64,000 nucleotides of DNA from Amblyornis subalaris (taxonomy: Eukaryota; Chordata; Aves; Passeriformes; Ptilonorhynchidae), in NCBI GenBank assembly GCA_018881555.1, contig JACAXG010000081.1:3356674-3420673 (forward strand). Reading direction: 5' to 3'. How positions within the stretch are numbered: position 1 is the stretch's first letter; the number at the start of each line of letters is the position of its first letter. Shown one piece after another: positions 53,666-64,000 of this stretch. A program made the translations under genes and the position numbers. Below the pieces are notes generated by a model. It ran no database searches. It saw only the letters and a program-made list of their open reading frames with translations, and was not told the DNA's origin.

Positions 53666-55796
53666 AGAGCAGGGGGGGGTTCCTTCTCTCAAAGCATCTA
53701 CCCCTGTCCTTGGAAGTCACCTTCCTGCAAAATCTGGGAAGGGGGTTTTGGTAGAAACACTCGTGGGTCAAAATCTTAGCTGTTTCACAGGATGCTAGGA
53801 GCAATTTTAGGGACTGGGGACCTGTCTCCCAAGGTCACAATCCTGTAGAGTCTAGGTGGGCAGAAATGCTCCTAGTTTGGAATCCTGGCAGTTCAGGACA
53901 TGGAAAGAAGGGGGTCCCTCTCCTGAGGCAGGACAGGCAGGTCCTACCTGAGGTGAGCAGTGGGGGAGGAGGGCTCGGGGTAGGTGCGCATTACCTGGGC
54001 CCCTTTTGCCTCACCAGGTCTGATCTGATGGCCCATTTGGAAGGCCGTGATGGTGACGGATGCCACATTAGCACAGGGGAACAGAGGTGGGATGTTGTCC
54101 CTCGTGCAGGGACAATTGCTTTGCCCTGCAGCAGAGCACGACGGGAGGCTGAAGCGGGCGGGGAGAGCCCGGTCTTCCCTCGGCGTCTCCAAATCTGTTC
54201 TCCCCTCTGGAGAGCGATGTTGGAGCAGGGATAGATGCTTCAGGAGCCGTTAATTAATGACGGGATAGTGATGAGCTTGTAAGAGGCTGCAGTGGCGGAC
54301 CCAGGGCCAGGAGAGGGCTCTTCCCGTCGGCTCCCGCTCCTTCCGCAGAGCGAGTTCACAGGAGTTCGTTACGCTGGGTGCGGTCCCGAACGCGGAGAGC
54401 GGGACTGGTTTTGGGGAGCCCCGGCCCCTCATCCGCAGAGATGTGCCCTGTGCGTGCACCCCAACCCGTGCTGACTCCGAGCCCTGTGCAGGCAGCAGAG
54501 CAGGCAGGAGAGGAGAGCAGGCAGGAGAGGAGGCAGGGGAGCAGCAGGAGGGTCCCACGCGTCGTGACTCTACGGGGATTGCCACGGCGCAGAGCCAGAG
54601 AGCCAGAGGAATCGCTCCGAGCCGTAGGGGGGATGCAGAAGGACCACATGGGGATGATGCTGACCCTTCAATTCCAGGCAGACACCTGCGTTTGGGAAAA
54701 CTCGGCTGCATTTTTCAAGGGTCATGGGCAGGGGAGGGTCCCTTCAGTTAGGGCAACCAGCACCCCTGCGTGCTGTAGTGTGGATACGGCCCCGATGCAG
54801 GTCCCTTCCCCTGCCCGCAGTATCTGGTGGGAGCTCGTGGGTGTCTCTGTGGTGGGGGGGGGCGCGGGGGGGCTGGTACAAGGCTGGGATGGGGGTTTTG
54901 CTGCAGCAGACCTGCGGTGTGCGGACGTTTTGGCTGATGCAGCTCGCAGCTGGGCTGGGACTTCGGGATCCCCTCCCTGCTCCAGGCACCATCTCTCCAG
55001 AGCGTCTCTGTCTGAGGCGGCTGGAGCAGCTCCCAGTGTAGCTCAGATGTTCTGGCCGCGATGCTGGGACCAGGTGCTGCTGGAACGGAGGTGGGGGACC
55101 ACCAGCTAGGGTGGTTTGGAGTCAACCCACATGGTCTCTGTCCCTGGCTCATCTGTGAGGAGTAAGGGGTGTCCAAGGGCTCCCTTCCCCACTGGAGACC
55201 CCGTTGATGGGGAAGGGAATCCCACAGCAGGGGCAAAACTGCCCCTCCACTGCCCTCCGCTTCCCACCCGGGCTCCTCACTTGAATCCCATCAGCTTTTT
55301 CCTGCTGTTTTGGCTCTAAAAACAAAGCTGGGTTCCCAGGAGCCCTCTGGATCTGGGGGAGGCACGGTGGAGGTGCCACCACCGCAACTGCCTCCAGCCC
55401 CTCTCTCCTGTGGCCACAGCAGGGACCTGATCGAGGTGGCAGGTCCTTGTGATGGTGGGGGGTGGCGATCTGGGCAAGGTCACTGGTGAGAAGGGACCAG
55501 TGCGGGGAAACCAGTGCGAGGTGTGGAGTGATGGGTAAGGAGTGCCCGGTGTGAGGTGGCAGGTGTGAGGTGTTTGGTGTTGGTGCCAGCATTAGTGCCT
55601 GGTATGAGGTGCCTGATGGCAGTCCCTGGTGTCGGTGCCCGGCGTGAGGTGACCCCGGTGCGCGGTGCCCGGCGTCTGTGCCTGGTGCTGGTGTGGAGTG
55701 CCCGGTGTTAGGTGGCCCCGATGGGGGTTTCCCGGTTCCCGGTTCTCAGTGTGAGGTGACCCCACGGGGTGCCCGGTGCCCGGTACCGGTTCCCGG
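53666..55796. other. Intergenic region after NAV1
   Basis: No gene can be supported. CpG density rises around 54120-54600. A degenerate short-unit repeat leads into the next CpG island. Confidence 0.6.
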
Positions 55797-55797
55797 A
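55497..55797. repeat. Degenerate GGTGCCCGGTGTGAGGTG repeat
   Basis: Around twelve imperfect copies with cores GTGCCCGGTG and GTGAGGTG occur, ending at the edge of the CpG island. Confidence 0.75.
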
Positions 55798-55799
55798 CC

Positions 55800-56560
55800 C
55801 CCGCGGGCTGTGCCACTCCCGCACGAGCCCCTGGGGGGGCCGGGCGGGGCCGAGGTGCGGGGCCTCCCGGTGTCGGGCGGAGCCGCGGGCGGGGCCTCCC
55901 GGTGTCGGGCGGAGCCTCGCGGAGCCGCCGCACGCGAGCCCGGAGGGGCCGGGGCTGCCGCAGCGCCGCGCAGGTCCCGCCGCCCGCCCCGCTCCGACCG
56001 CACCGGCCGCTCCCCTCCCCGCTCGCCCCGCACCGGCGGCTCCTCTCTCCGCCCGCTCCGACCGCACCGCTGCCGCCCGCCGCCCCGGCCGGTAAGTGCC
56101 CGGTGCCCGCCCGCACTCCCGCCGAAGTTTCTCCCCGGTGCCGCAGCGGCGCGGGCTCTGCGGGACGGGGCCACCCGCGCTCTCGCCGAGCACGTCCTGG
56201 CGCCACCGCCCGGGGTGCGATCGTCCCCCCGGGGTGGGATGGGGTGCGCCCGGCGGGCACCGGGCCGGCCCGGCCGGTAGCGCACTCCGCCGTGTCCCGG
56301 TGCCGGGAGCGGGGCAGGCACCTGCGCTTTTCCCGGGAACCCCTCCCGGGACGCGGGTCCCAGCGTTGCCCAACGCCCGGAGGCTGCTCCAGGGGAGCTG
56401 CGCCCAGAAGGCGGCTGGGGACAGAGCCCGGTGGGATGGAGTGGGGGGCGGCCAGTGGTGCAGAGGGCTGCGGAACTGGCGGGGGGTACCCAGAGGCGTG
56501 AGACCCACCGAGGGAGTGGGANCTCCCGGGAATGCGGGGCCACCCCGGGGATGCTGCGCT
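55800..56560 (+). promoter_or_regulatory. CpG island, promoter of an unidentified gene
   Basis: CpGs are dense throughout. CTCCCGGTGTCGGGCGGAGC occurs twice about 30 nt apart (about 55860-55915), and CCGCTCCGACCGCACCG occurs twice downstream. A consensus 5' splice site on the + strand lies at 56092. These features together suggest a housekeeping-type promoter reading rightwards. Confidence 0.6.
55900..56091 (+). other. Putative non-coding first exon, gene unknown
   Basis: The sequence up to GGCCG|GTAAGT has no ATG and is GC-rich, as in a 5' UTR exon; its start is a guess. In mammals the gene after NAV1 is IPO9, but no IPO9-like start exon is seen. Its identity is left open. The next exon would lie past 64000 or was not recognised. 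Confidence 0.35.
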
Positions 56561-57464
56561 GTGCCGCCGGGTCAAAGGTACCCTCTGGGCGCCGCGGGAT
56601 GTTCCAGCTCCGCATCCCTGCGGATGCCCGACCATGGGTGCCCTTGGGGTGCTGGCCCCGGGGAGTCCCGGGGGGCGCGGGGCTGTTCACGCAGCATTGC
56701 GGGGAACCCACCCTGGTGCTGGGAGCCCGTGGGAGCGGCGTGGCCCCAGCGTGGGCGGCCACAAGCCTCGCTGCACTGGCGGCTTCTCCGTAGCGGCCTG
56801 GCCAGGAGCCAGCTCCAGACAGACCCTTCGTCTGGATTCCCCCGCCGTGGCTACACCGACCTCCGGGATCCTCCAGCGCTCCCTGCGCTGGCTGGGTGCC
56901 GTCAGGGTGCAGCCGTGCAGAGGGGCTCAGTCCAGCGCCGGGGGTGTCACACTGGGGTGCGTCAGCCCTCACTGTGCCCAGCACACCGCTGCTCCCCTCA
57001 GCCTAGTTTTGAAGAGTGATCCCAAAGGAGCTCTGCAAATTGCGCAGGGGACAGGCAGCGTTGCAAGGTGACTGTGGCACAGGGAGGGGGGACACGCGTC
57101 TGTGTCACCCATTGCTTCGTGGTCTCCAACTGTTCCAGTGCCTCTGTGTTTCTCTCTGCACGGGCGCTCCTCCTGTCCTCGGGGTGAGAGTGCCCGGGGT
57201 GCTGCGGGGTGCACCGACTGCAGGGTGTCCAGCAGCACAGCCTCCCGCGCTGTGGAGCTGCAGGGCGCTGTTGGACTCCCCGCCTGCTCCTCTGCTGCAG
57301 CAAAACTTCAGTCCTGAGCGAAGGCTGGCTGGTACGCGAGGTGCTGCTGCAGCGGTGTTGCTCCTGCACGCGCCGAGCGGCAGCGCAGCCACCGGCAGGA
57401 GTCTCCAGCCTGCTGCATTATTCCTCGCTAGCACAGTGCTTCGGCCGCACGCTGCCGAGGGCTG

Positions 57465-57515
57465 CCGGACCCCCGGGGCACCCCCGGGGCACCCCCCGGG
57501 CACCCCCGGGACTCT
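57465..57515. repeat. CACCCCCGGGG short tandem repeat
   Basis: Four adjacent copies of an approximately 11-12-nt unit. Confidence 0.8.
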
Positions 57516-58740
57516 GCGCCTTTGCTACGCTTGGGTGCTTTTGGCCTCAGGGTTTTGGTGGGAGGAAGTGTGGCTGGCGGTGGTCTGTGTGCAGGGGGAG
57601 TGTGGGGCATCGGGGAGGTGATGCACCCAAGGTCATCGAGGCCAGGAGTGGCAGTAGGACGTCACCTGTGCTGCTCGGGAACAGCACAACCCAGCAAAAC
57701 ACCCCGCTGCCCCCAAACCCCAAGCACCTCTCGGAGCGACGCCCTGTCTCTCCCTTGCATGTGGGTGTAGCGCAGGAATGGGTCTGACCTTGCCCAATCC
57801 CCTGGCACCTCGCCCGGCCTCCCGGGGTGAGCGCCACTGCCTCACTTGCTGGGAACCAGCCCGAAGCCCCGGTGCCCCCGATTCTGCAGGGCGAGGACAC
57901 GTCCCTCGCTGCCTGCGAGCCCAGCGAAGCGGCGCTGAGCCAGCCCCGGCTGCACTGCATCGCCCCGGCCACCCCGGCTCTGCACCCCGCTGCCCACAGC
58001 GCCTGCGGTCACGGAGGAGGGAGGACACACAAATACAGTCATATAGATCCTTATATCCCTTACACATGGATATATATTATAAATACAGTTGGGGAGGGGG
58101 TTTCCAAGCCAGCCGCCTTTCTGCCGGAGCGTTGCTCGCCCGCAGCCGTGCCCGCTGTGGCGCAGCTGTGGCATTTGCTACCGGCTGCTCCTGTGGGAGC
58201 TGCCTCCTGCTCTGTGAGCCCTGGGGACAGTCACTGGGCTCGAGCTAAAGGCCACTGAAGTGAGCCGGGGCTCCCGCTCACCCCGAGGGATGGGAGCAGG
58301 TCCTTCCTCCAGTTTACCACGGTTTTGGCAAAGCCCCAACTCTGGGAGCCGGATGACTGCGGCTCCTCATTATGACTGGAGTTTCTCCTTCCCTGGGCTG
58401 CGCAGAGAGCTGCGAGCTGGCAGCCGTGATGTCCTCCAGCAGGATCAATGCCCAGTGTACAGATGGGACCCAGTGCCCACTGGTTTTAAGGTCCTCTATT
58501 TTTTGATTCCCTACTCCCGGCAGTGCAGCCCGGCAGCATGCCTGGCCATGCTCCTCCTCAGCCTGGTGGCCACCAGCGTCTTCTCTGTGCCAGTTATCTG
58601 GAGCCGCCAGTGGGTGCAACGGGCAAAATGCTTTTGCCCTTGGCTGTGGTCGGCCTTTCCCTCCTGCCTGCACACCCGGCTCTTCCCCGTCTCATTCCCC
58701 CGCTGCGACTGCCCTCGGCTCGGCTCCTGCCGGAGCCCGC

Positions 58741-58935
58741 ATTCCCCAAAGTGCTCTTTGATTATTAGCCCTAATAATTGTGTTATCACATTGACTGAAC
58801 TGTTTCAGATGCCAAAGCTAATTTTGCTCTTCATGCCTTCCTTCGTCAGTAATGGGATTTTGATAACATCACGCATCCAAAAGTATTGGATAAACCTGGC
58901 ATAATTCCCCATTTATTAATTAAACCGTAAATTAG
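58741..58935. promoter_or_regulatory. AT-rich candidate conserved enhancer
   Basis: CTTTGATTATTAGCCCTAAT (58756-58775), AAAGCTAATTTTGC and TTTATTAATTAAACCG give clustered TCF/LEF-like and homeodomain-like cores. They form a sharply bounded AT-rich island in GC-rich DNA. Conservation is untested. Confidence 0.35.
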
Positions 58936-61900
58936 GCAGTGTGCATCTGGAATCTGAATGCCCCGAACTGGTGTGATCCTGCAGCCAGGGATGGTGCTGA
59001 CCCATCCCTGTCAGCTGTGGGGTGTGGGATCCCGGTGACCCCTGTTGAGTTTGGGGGCTGCCACATCCCAGTGGGGCCACCTGCTCCATTCTTCCAGTGT
59101 GCTGGAAGTTGTGATGTTGCATCAGCTCCGGTGTCTGGAGGAGGAATCATGGTGTCGCTGAATTTCGCTGCTGGTCAGCAGTCAGGGTCTGGCAGAGCTC
59201 CCTGTCCCCCTGGGTTGGCTCTGCTGGTGCTGGTGCTCTGGGAGGGGTGACCACAGCCAGCTCTGGCAGTACATGTGGCGGTGCTGGGCTGTGCCAAATC
59301 CCTGCCGTCTCTCCCACGCGGGCAGTTGTCTGTTGCACCAAACCCATCCCTGCCAGCTGTTGGGTGTCTGTGGCCCCACTGGCCTGGAAGGGGCTTCTGG
59401 CACTGACACGGGATGTCCTTCTCATGCATCTTAAGGAAAGCTGGGGTATTTTAATTAATCCGGGGGTGTTTTACGCTCCCCAGCTCTTCCCAGCCCTGCG
59501 TAGGTGCAGCAGATGTGGACTCTGGGCTTGTGCATCCCTGGGGATGTGGGGAGGCCGGGAGCAGAGCTGGTGCTCATGGCACGAGGTACAGGTGGGTGCT
59601 GTGGGCTGTGCTGGGGCACATCCAAGCCCTGAGCCTGTCTGAGCCTGTGCTGAGCTAGAGGTGGCCTAGGGGGGACTGTCCTTCTGTCAGGGCCCGGGGA
59701 GCTGCTCTGGGGCCAGGCTGAAGCCATGGGGATGGGTGAGTGTCTGTGGGCAGCAGGATACCCAAGGGTGCCTGTGTGCTGCAGTGGTTTGTGGTCGGCA
59801 GAGCTGATCTGGCAGCCAATGTTCTGGCAGTCCTGGCTTGGGATGAGGCATCCCTGACCCCTGTGAGAGACTCATGGGGTGCCTCATGGCAGAGAAATTC
59901 TGCGAAAACCCCATGGAGGTGGGACCAGCCTCCAAACCGCTCAGTACTGTCCCAGGGAGATGCCTCCTACCTCCTCCTGCCTTCTCCTGCAGGACACAGG
60001 GTGTCCCCACGGACATGCTGGCACTGAGGGCTGCTCGGAAGGGGGAACCCCAAGTGGCACAACTCCTCCCATCAGCCTCGAGCAGAGGATTCAAGGAAGA
60101 GAACAACCCCAAATTTCAGTGCCATGTGGATTTACAAGCACATGGACTCCCTGTGGGTTCTGTTGCTGTCTTGCTGTGCTCCCAGGGGAGTTCCAGAGTT
60201 TTCTCCTGGAACCTGGGCCTGGCAGAGCTCGGTTAGTGCCTGGGGGAAGATGCTGCTGTGTGCCCACACTACCCATGCACCATCCTGGCACCACTGCCAT
60301 CAGCCTGGCACAGACACTGCCTGGTGCTGCCGTGAGCTGTGTGTGGCTGTGCCAGCTCAGCCACTGCTCTGTGCCACGGGAGAGCCTGGCAGAGACCTCT
60401 CGATGGGGTGGGGTAGACCTGGCCATGGGGGACCCTTGGAAGGGATGGTGGTGACCAACACCAGTTCAGAAACCGGGGTGCTTTGCATCTGGGCTCTCCA
60501 GGTTATTCCAGGGGAGGAACAGCCTTCACCAGTGGAGCAGCTCCTCTGTGCTGCCCTGAACGTGTGTGCTGTTTGGAGTCACAGAGGGATGCAGCTTGGA
60601 GGGGCTGGGGAGGGACAGAGGACCCCCAGTGGTGTACAGGGACTGTGCCCATCACCTCGGCTGCGCTGCCACCTCTCCTGGTGACATTTCTCCATCTGCA
60701 CAAGGTTTATTCATGGAAGTCAGTCCTGTGTCCTGGCCTTGGTGGGGCTTTGCGCCACAACAAAACCCCCTGGGCTGCTGTGGTGCCGTGTCCTTGCTGA
60801 TCCCATCATTGTGCTTCCTCCATTCCCTTTCTCACCCCAAATTCCACAAGGCCAGATGGCCCCGGGGGCACAGAGCTCTACTCTGCCTCTGGGCTCTCTG
60901 TGCCTTGGAGCTGGGCAAGCAGCACCCACATTGCTCCCACAGGCATCCAGTCCTGGGGGACTGAGCCCAGGGAGGAGNGGGATGCTGGGGGATGAGCATT
61001 GCTGGGGGCTCCCCAGGGCCAGGAGATGATTTCCNGGATTCTGACACCAGCCCATCACCACCTCATGCTTGGCTGGGTAATGTGGAGATCTCCCTGGAGC
61101 CTCCCCCTGGAAATGGCCCCTCGTGGTTTGTGTCTGCTTGTTTGGCCTGTGCGCTGAGCTGGGGAGCAGCACAAGGGAGTGCGCTCCCAGCTCCCGTCTC
61201 CAATCGATCCACCATGTCTCGGCTCTCTCCTGGAGCCACTTCTGGCGCTTCCCCAGGAGCTGACCTGGCTCCTTTTCTCTCCTCCCATGCCAATCAGAGC
61301 CATCTCTGTGGCACNGGGCCATGGTCGGGAGTGCCAGCAGCGCGATGCCCACCCGGGAGGGCAGGACTTGGCACTCTCGGCCGTGTGGTGGCTTCGAAGT
61401 GCCAGGGCAGCTCAGCCCATCACCATCTGGTGCCCTATTTAGCTGCTCTGGTGTTGCCTTCGGAGCAAGACACGGCTGCCGCAGCATCACAGTGCTGGGG
61501 AGCAGGCTGGGCCCTAGCAGCACCTGGAACCNATTTTTTGGGAGGCTTTTTTGGCCATTCACAGCTCTGTGTGCCAAGGTTGGGCTGCCTGTGCTGACTG
61601 GGGTTGGAGTGAGCCTGGTGGTTTGCCATGGCAGTGGCCNGTGCCCTGTGGGATGTTCCATATGGAATGCTCTGCTGTCCTTGGAAACAGCTGTGTCCCC
61701 ACAGCTCAGGGGACTGTGGTCTCCAGCATCCCCAGCTGCCTTTTCTATGCCTGCCATGGTGGCACATGGCACCTGCCAAAACCCTCTGGATGAAGTGCTT
61801 GTGGCGAGTGGTGCCTGCAGCCCCTGCAGCATTCCTGTGGGATACCTCCGGCAGGGAGCAGTGTGGCAGTGCTGGGAGACAGAGCGAGCCGTAGTGAGGA

Positions 61901-64000
61901 GGGGAACAAGGTGCTCACCAGCCCCTTTGCTGCTGGCACCCACATTCCGGGTGGCAGTGGCTGCTGCAGCACCCGCCCTGGCTCCTGCCGGAGCCCTGGC
62001 ACCAGTCCCAGCCCCGCTCCCTCCTGCCCTTCTTTTCTGGGATCTGCAAAGCCAGAGTCAGGAACAGTGGGCTTTGGGGGATCAGCACCTCTGGGTGCCA
62101 GGCAGGGCTCTGAGTGTCCAGCAGTGGGTCCTNCTCTGCTCTGATGCAGGTGCTGGCATCACGGGCTGTCACTGCCCTCGTGCCCCATTTCACCTAATGC
62201 TGTCCTGATTTTAGAGGCAAAAGTACAGAAAATCCCTGGGCTGCCTGGCTGGGCACCCTGGCACTGGCANGTGCCAGCAGCGGTCCCCATGCAAGGAGGT
62301 GTCCCTGGGTAGGGACAAACCCACCATCTCCCTGAGCCACAGTGTTTNGGAGGGCCACCTGCCATTGCTGAGAGGGACCCTGGTACCCGGCGGGTGCTAG
62401 CTGTGCAGGAGGAGATGCTCAAGTGGGAGCAGGGCCGGGTGAGATCATATCCCTTCCCCATGTTGACCTTTAGGTGTCCATCCAGTGGGAGCCTTCCNGC
62501 AGCAGGAGCTGATGGTTTGGCTTGGGAACACCAGAAACCATCAATCTGGAACCTAAATGATGGATGAAGGCTGCCTAAAGGCTGCATTTACTGTTAGAAC
62601 CTTGCTTGGTTTTGCTTTGAGTAATGCAGATCCTCTCTCACAGGCAAGCACCAGCTCCAAAACCACCATCAGTTTTCAATTTTTTATTTTACAAACTCTC
62701 CCTCATAAGCCAGGGGCTGGGTCTCCTTCCTTGAGGCTGGGGGCTCCATGGTGAGGAGCCTGGATTCTGGCATGTGGGGCAGCCAGACAGGAGCTCATCC
62801 CGAGCTGTGCAGAGTGGTGCCCTCCTCAAATTACTTATCCCTGGGAAAGAGCCTGTGGTTGGGGCTGCTGAGCCCCAGCACGTTGTCATTTCTAAGTAGT
62901 TGAGCCGAGTGCTGGGGGGTGATGAGGCCGCGAGTGGAGTGTGCCCTGCTGGGGAGGAGGGTCCTGGCCAGCTCCTGTCCCATCCGGAGGTGCTGCTGGA
63001 TCTTGCAGGATGGGGAACAGTGCTGGGGGTCCTGGTGGCTGTCACTGGCCCACTCTGATCTGGGGGAATGCTGAGCTTCAGCCCTGCTTAGGGGCTCCCT
63101 CTCTCAGGCTGCTGTTCCTATGCCGTGCCTCAGTTTCCCGTGGGGAGTGGGCGTGTCTGGCCAGCGGCGCCTGCTCGTGCGTGGGTTTGGGGGCAGGAAA
63201 ACGTGTCCCTGCATGGGCAACGTCTCAGCAGCTCAAGTCCTGTGATGCCACTTGCTGCCAGAGTGTCCTCGCTCCAACACACCCCCGCCTGTGCTGCGGC
63301 AGCTCCCGGTAGGAACACCCTTCCCTGGAAAGCGTGGAGCTGGAGGAGCAGAGACTGCCCTTGCCCTCAGCAGCGTGAATCAGGATGGGAGGGTGGGGAG
63401 ATCCTGGTGAAAAGTGCTCCCCAAGCCCAAGGGACTGCTGCACCATCCTGGGGTGCTGTGGACAGAGGGTCTGATCCAGTACCAACTGTGGTGTCATGCT
63501 GGGGCTGGGGAATGAGGATGAGATTTGGGGGTTTGCTGGGCTGGGCTGTTGCAGAGTCCCTTTGCACCAGGGTCCTGCAGCATCTCCCTACCCAGTGTCC
63601 CCTTCTCTCCCTCTTCCCTGATCTCTTGGTCTCCCCGTGCCTCCACACATCCCTTGCCAGGAATTCTCTGCTAATTAAAGGACCATTAGAAGCCAAGTCA
63701 TGTTTTTGCCTTAATTAGAGTCTTCTGTCTCACTGCTGCAAGCTGAAACTCCGGCTCGGCATGTCCCTTTTGTGTGTGCCTCCGGACGCGATGGGAGCGC
63801 CAGGGAGTCAGGACCCTGTGAAAGACCACAGAGGTGCCCAGGCATTGTGCCAGTGGGTCCGGCAGAGATGGGATCTCCTCCTCCAGCTCTTGTGCTGCTG
63901 ACCCCAGGAGCAAACCACCTGCTGGCATCAAGATCCGGATGGGGCAGTGCCAAATGTCTCAACTGAACTCCGAAATCTCTGCTTGCCCCCGGGCTGCGCT

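Larger units (their letters stand above)
56092..64000. other. Region without supported coding exons (possible first intron)
   Basis: Open frames here are short or compositionally biased and none matches a family I recognise. Contents include AT-rich TATATATTATAAATAC near 58069-58084, an AT-rich candidate element (58741-58935), a CCCCCGGGGCAC short repeat (57465-57515) and scattered Ns between 60978 and 62499. Whether it is intron or intergenic depends on the orphan promoter at 55800-56560. Confidence 0.45.

Noticed and set aside
55592..56984. Open frames of 347 and 412 codons on the minus strand at the second CpG island
   Set aside because: Pro/Arg/Gly/Ala-rich shadows of CpG-rich DNA with no recognised motif.
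58260..58904. 214-codon open frame with hydrophobic stretches
   Set aside because: It looked like a small membrane protein, but no family was recognised, half of it lies in the AT-rich candidate enhancer, and there is no splice evidence.
60720..61943. 407-codon open frame on the minus strand
   Set aside because: Several Ns inside, no domain, and composition typical of GC-rich non-coding DNA.
56092..64000. Possible IPO9 exons
   Set aside because: Expected from mammalian gene order, but no importin-like coding sequence was recognised, so no symbol is given.
1..64000. CRISPR arrays, operons, phage or insertion sequences
   Set aside because: None seen. Spliced genes, CR1 elements and CpG islands show this is vertebrate nuclear DNA.

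Overview
The window looks like a piece of a bird genome, probably a gene-dense microchromosome. It is GC-rich with CpG islands, and its recognisable interspersed repeats are CR1 LINE tails with the ATTCTRTGA-type 3' end. No bacterial, plasmid or viral gene organisation was seen. About 25 isolated N characters occur in the first 10 kb, and one 170-nt N gap lies at 21439-21608.

The one gene that can be read with confidence is NAV1 (neuron navigator 1), on the + strand. Twenty-nine coding exons run from 22753 to the stop codon at 49575-49577. Every junction is GT-AG, and the spliced frame stays open across all of them: 4,860 nt after the two bases that complete a split Asp codon, giving 1,619 residues plus stop. 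The large first coding exon of the long isoform is not in the window, so positions 1-22752 are read as intron 1. The protein runs from a Ser/Pro/Arg-rich microtubule-associated region with an SxIP motif, through two coiled coils, to a C-terminal AAA+ domain (Walker A at 46779-46802, Walker B at 47076-47093).

A CpG island at about 34320-35260 lies inside the 10.5-kb intron between the second and third exons seen here. It contains a start codon (34550) and a 5' splice site (34596/34597) whose phase matches the third exon exactly. It therefore reads as an internal promoter for a shorter NAV1 of about 1,479 residues.

The 3' UTR starts at 49578. AATAAA signals at 50129, 52702 and 53187 suggest short and long ends. 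A CR1 fragment begins about 70 nt past the last one. After 2.4 kb of intergenic DNA a second CpG island (about 55800-56560) contains a good 5' splice site at 56091/56092. This suggests the non-coding first exon of an unidentified + strand gene, whose coding part would lie beyond 64000. No coding exon could be supported in 56092-64000.

The rest is intronic or intergenic DNA with minisatellites, a 13-unit ATCC microsatellite 30 bp before an exon, CR1 fragments and several AT-rich islands that could be conserved regulatory elements. No previously undescribed system was found. The best leads are the internal NAV1 promoter, two microexons, the downstream orphan promoter, and the way the single Ns fall on third codon positions.
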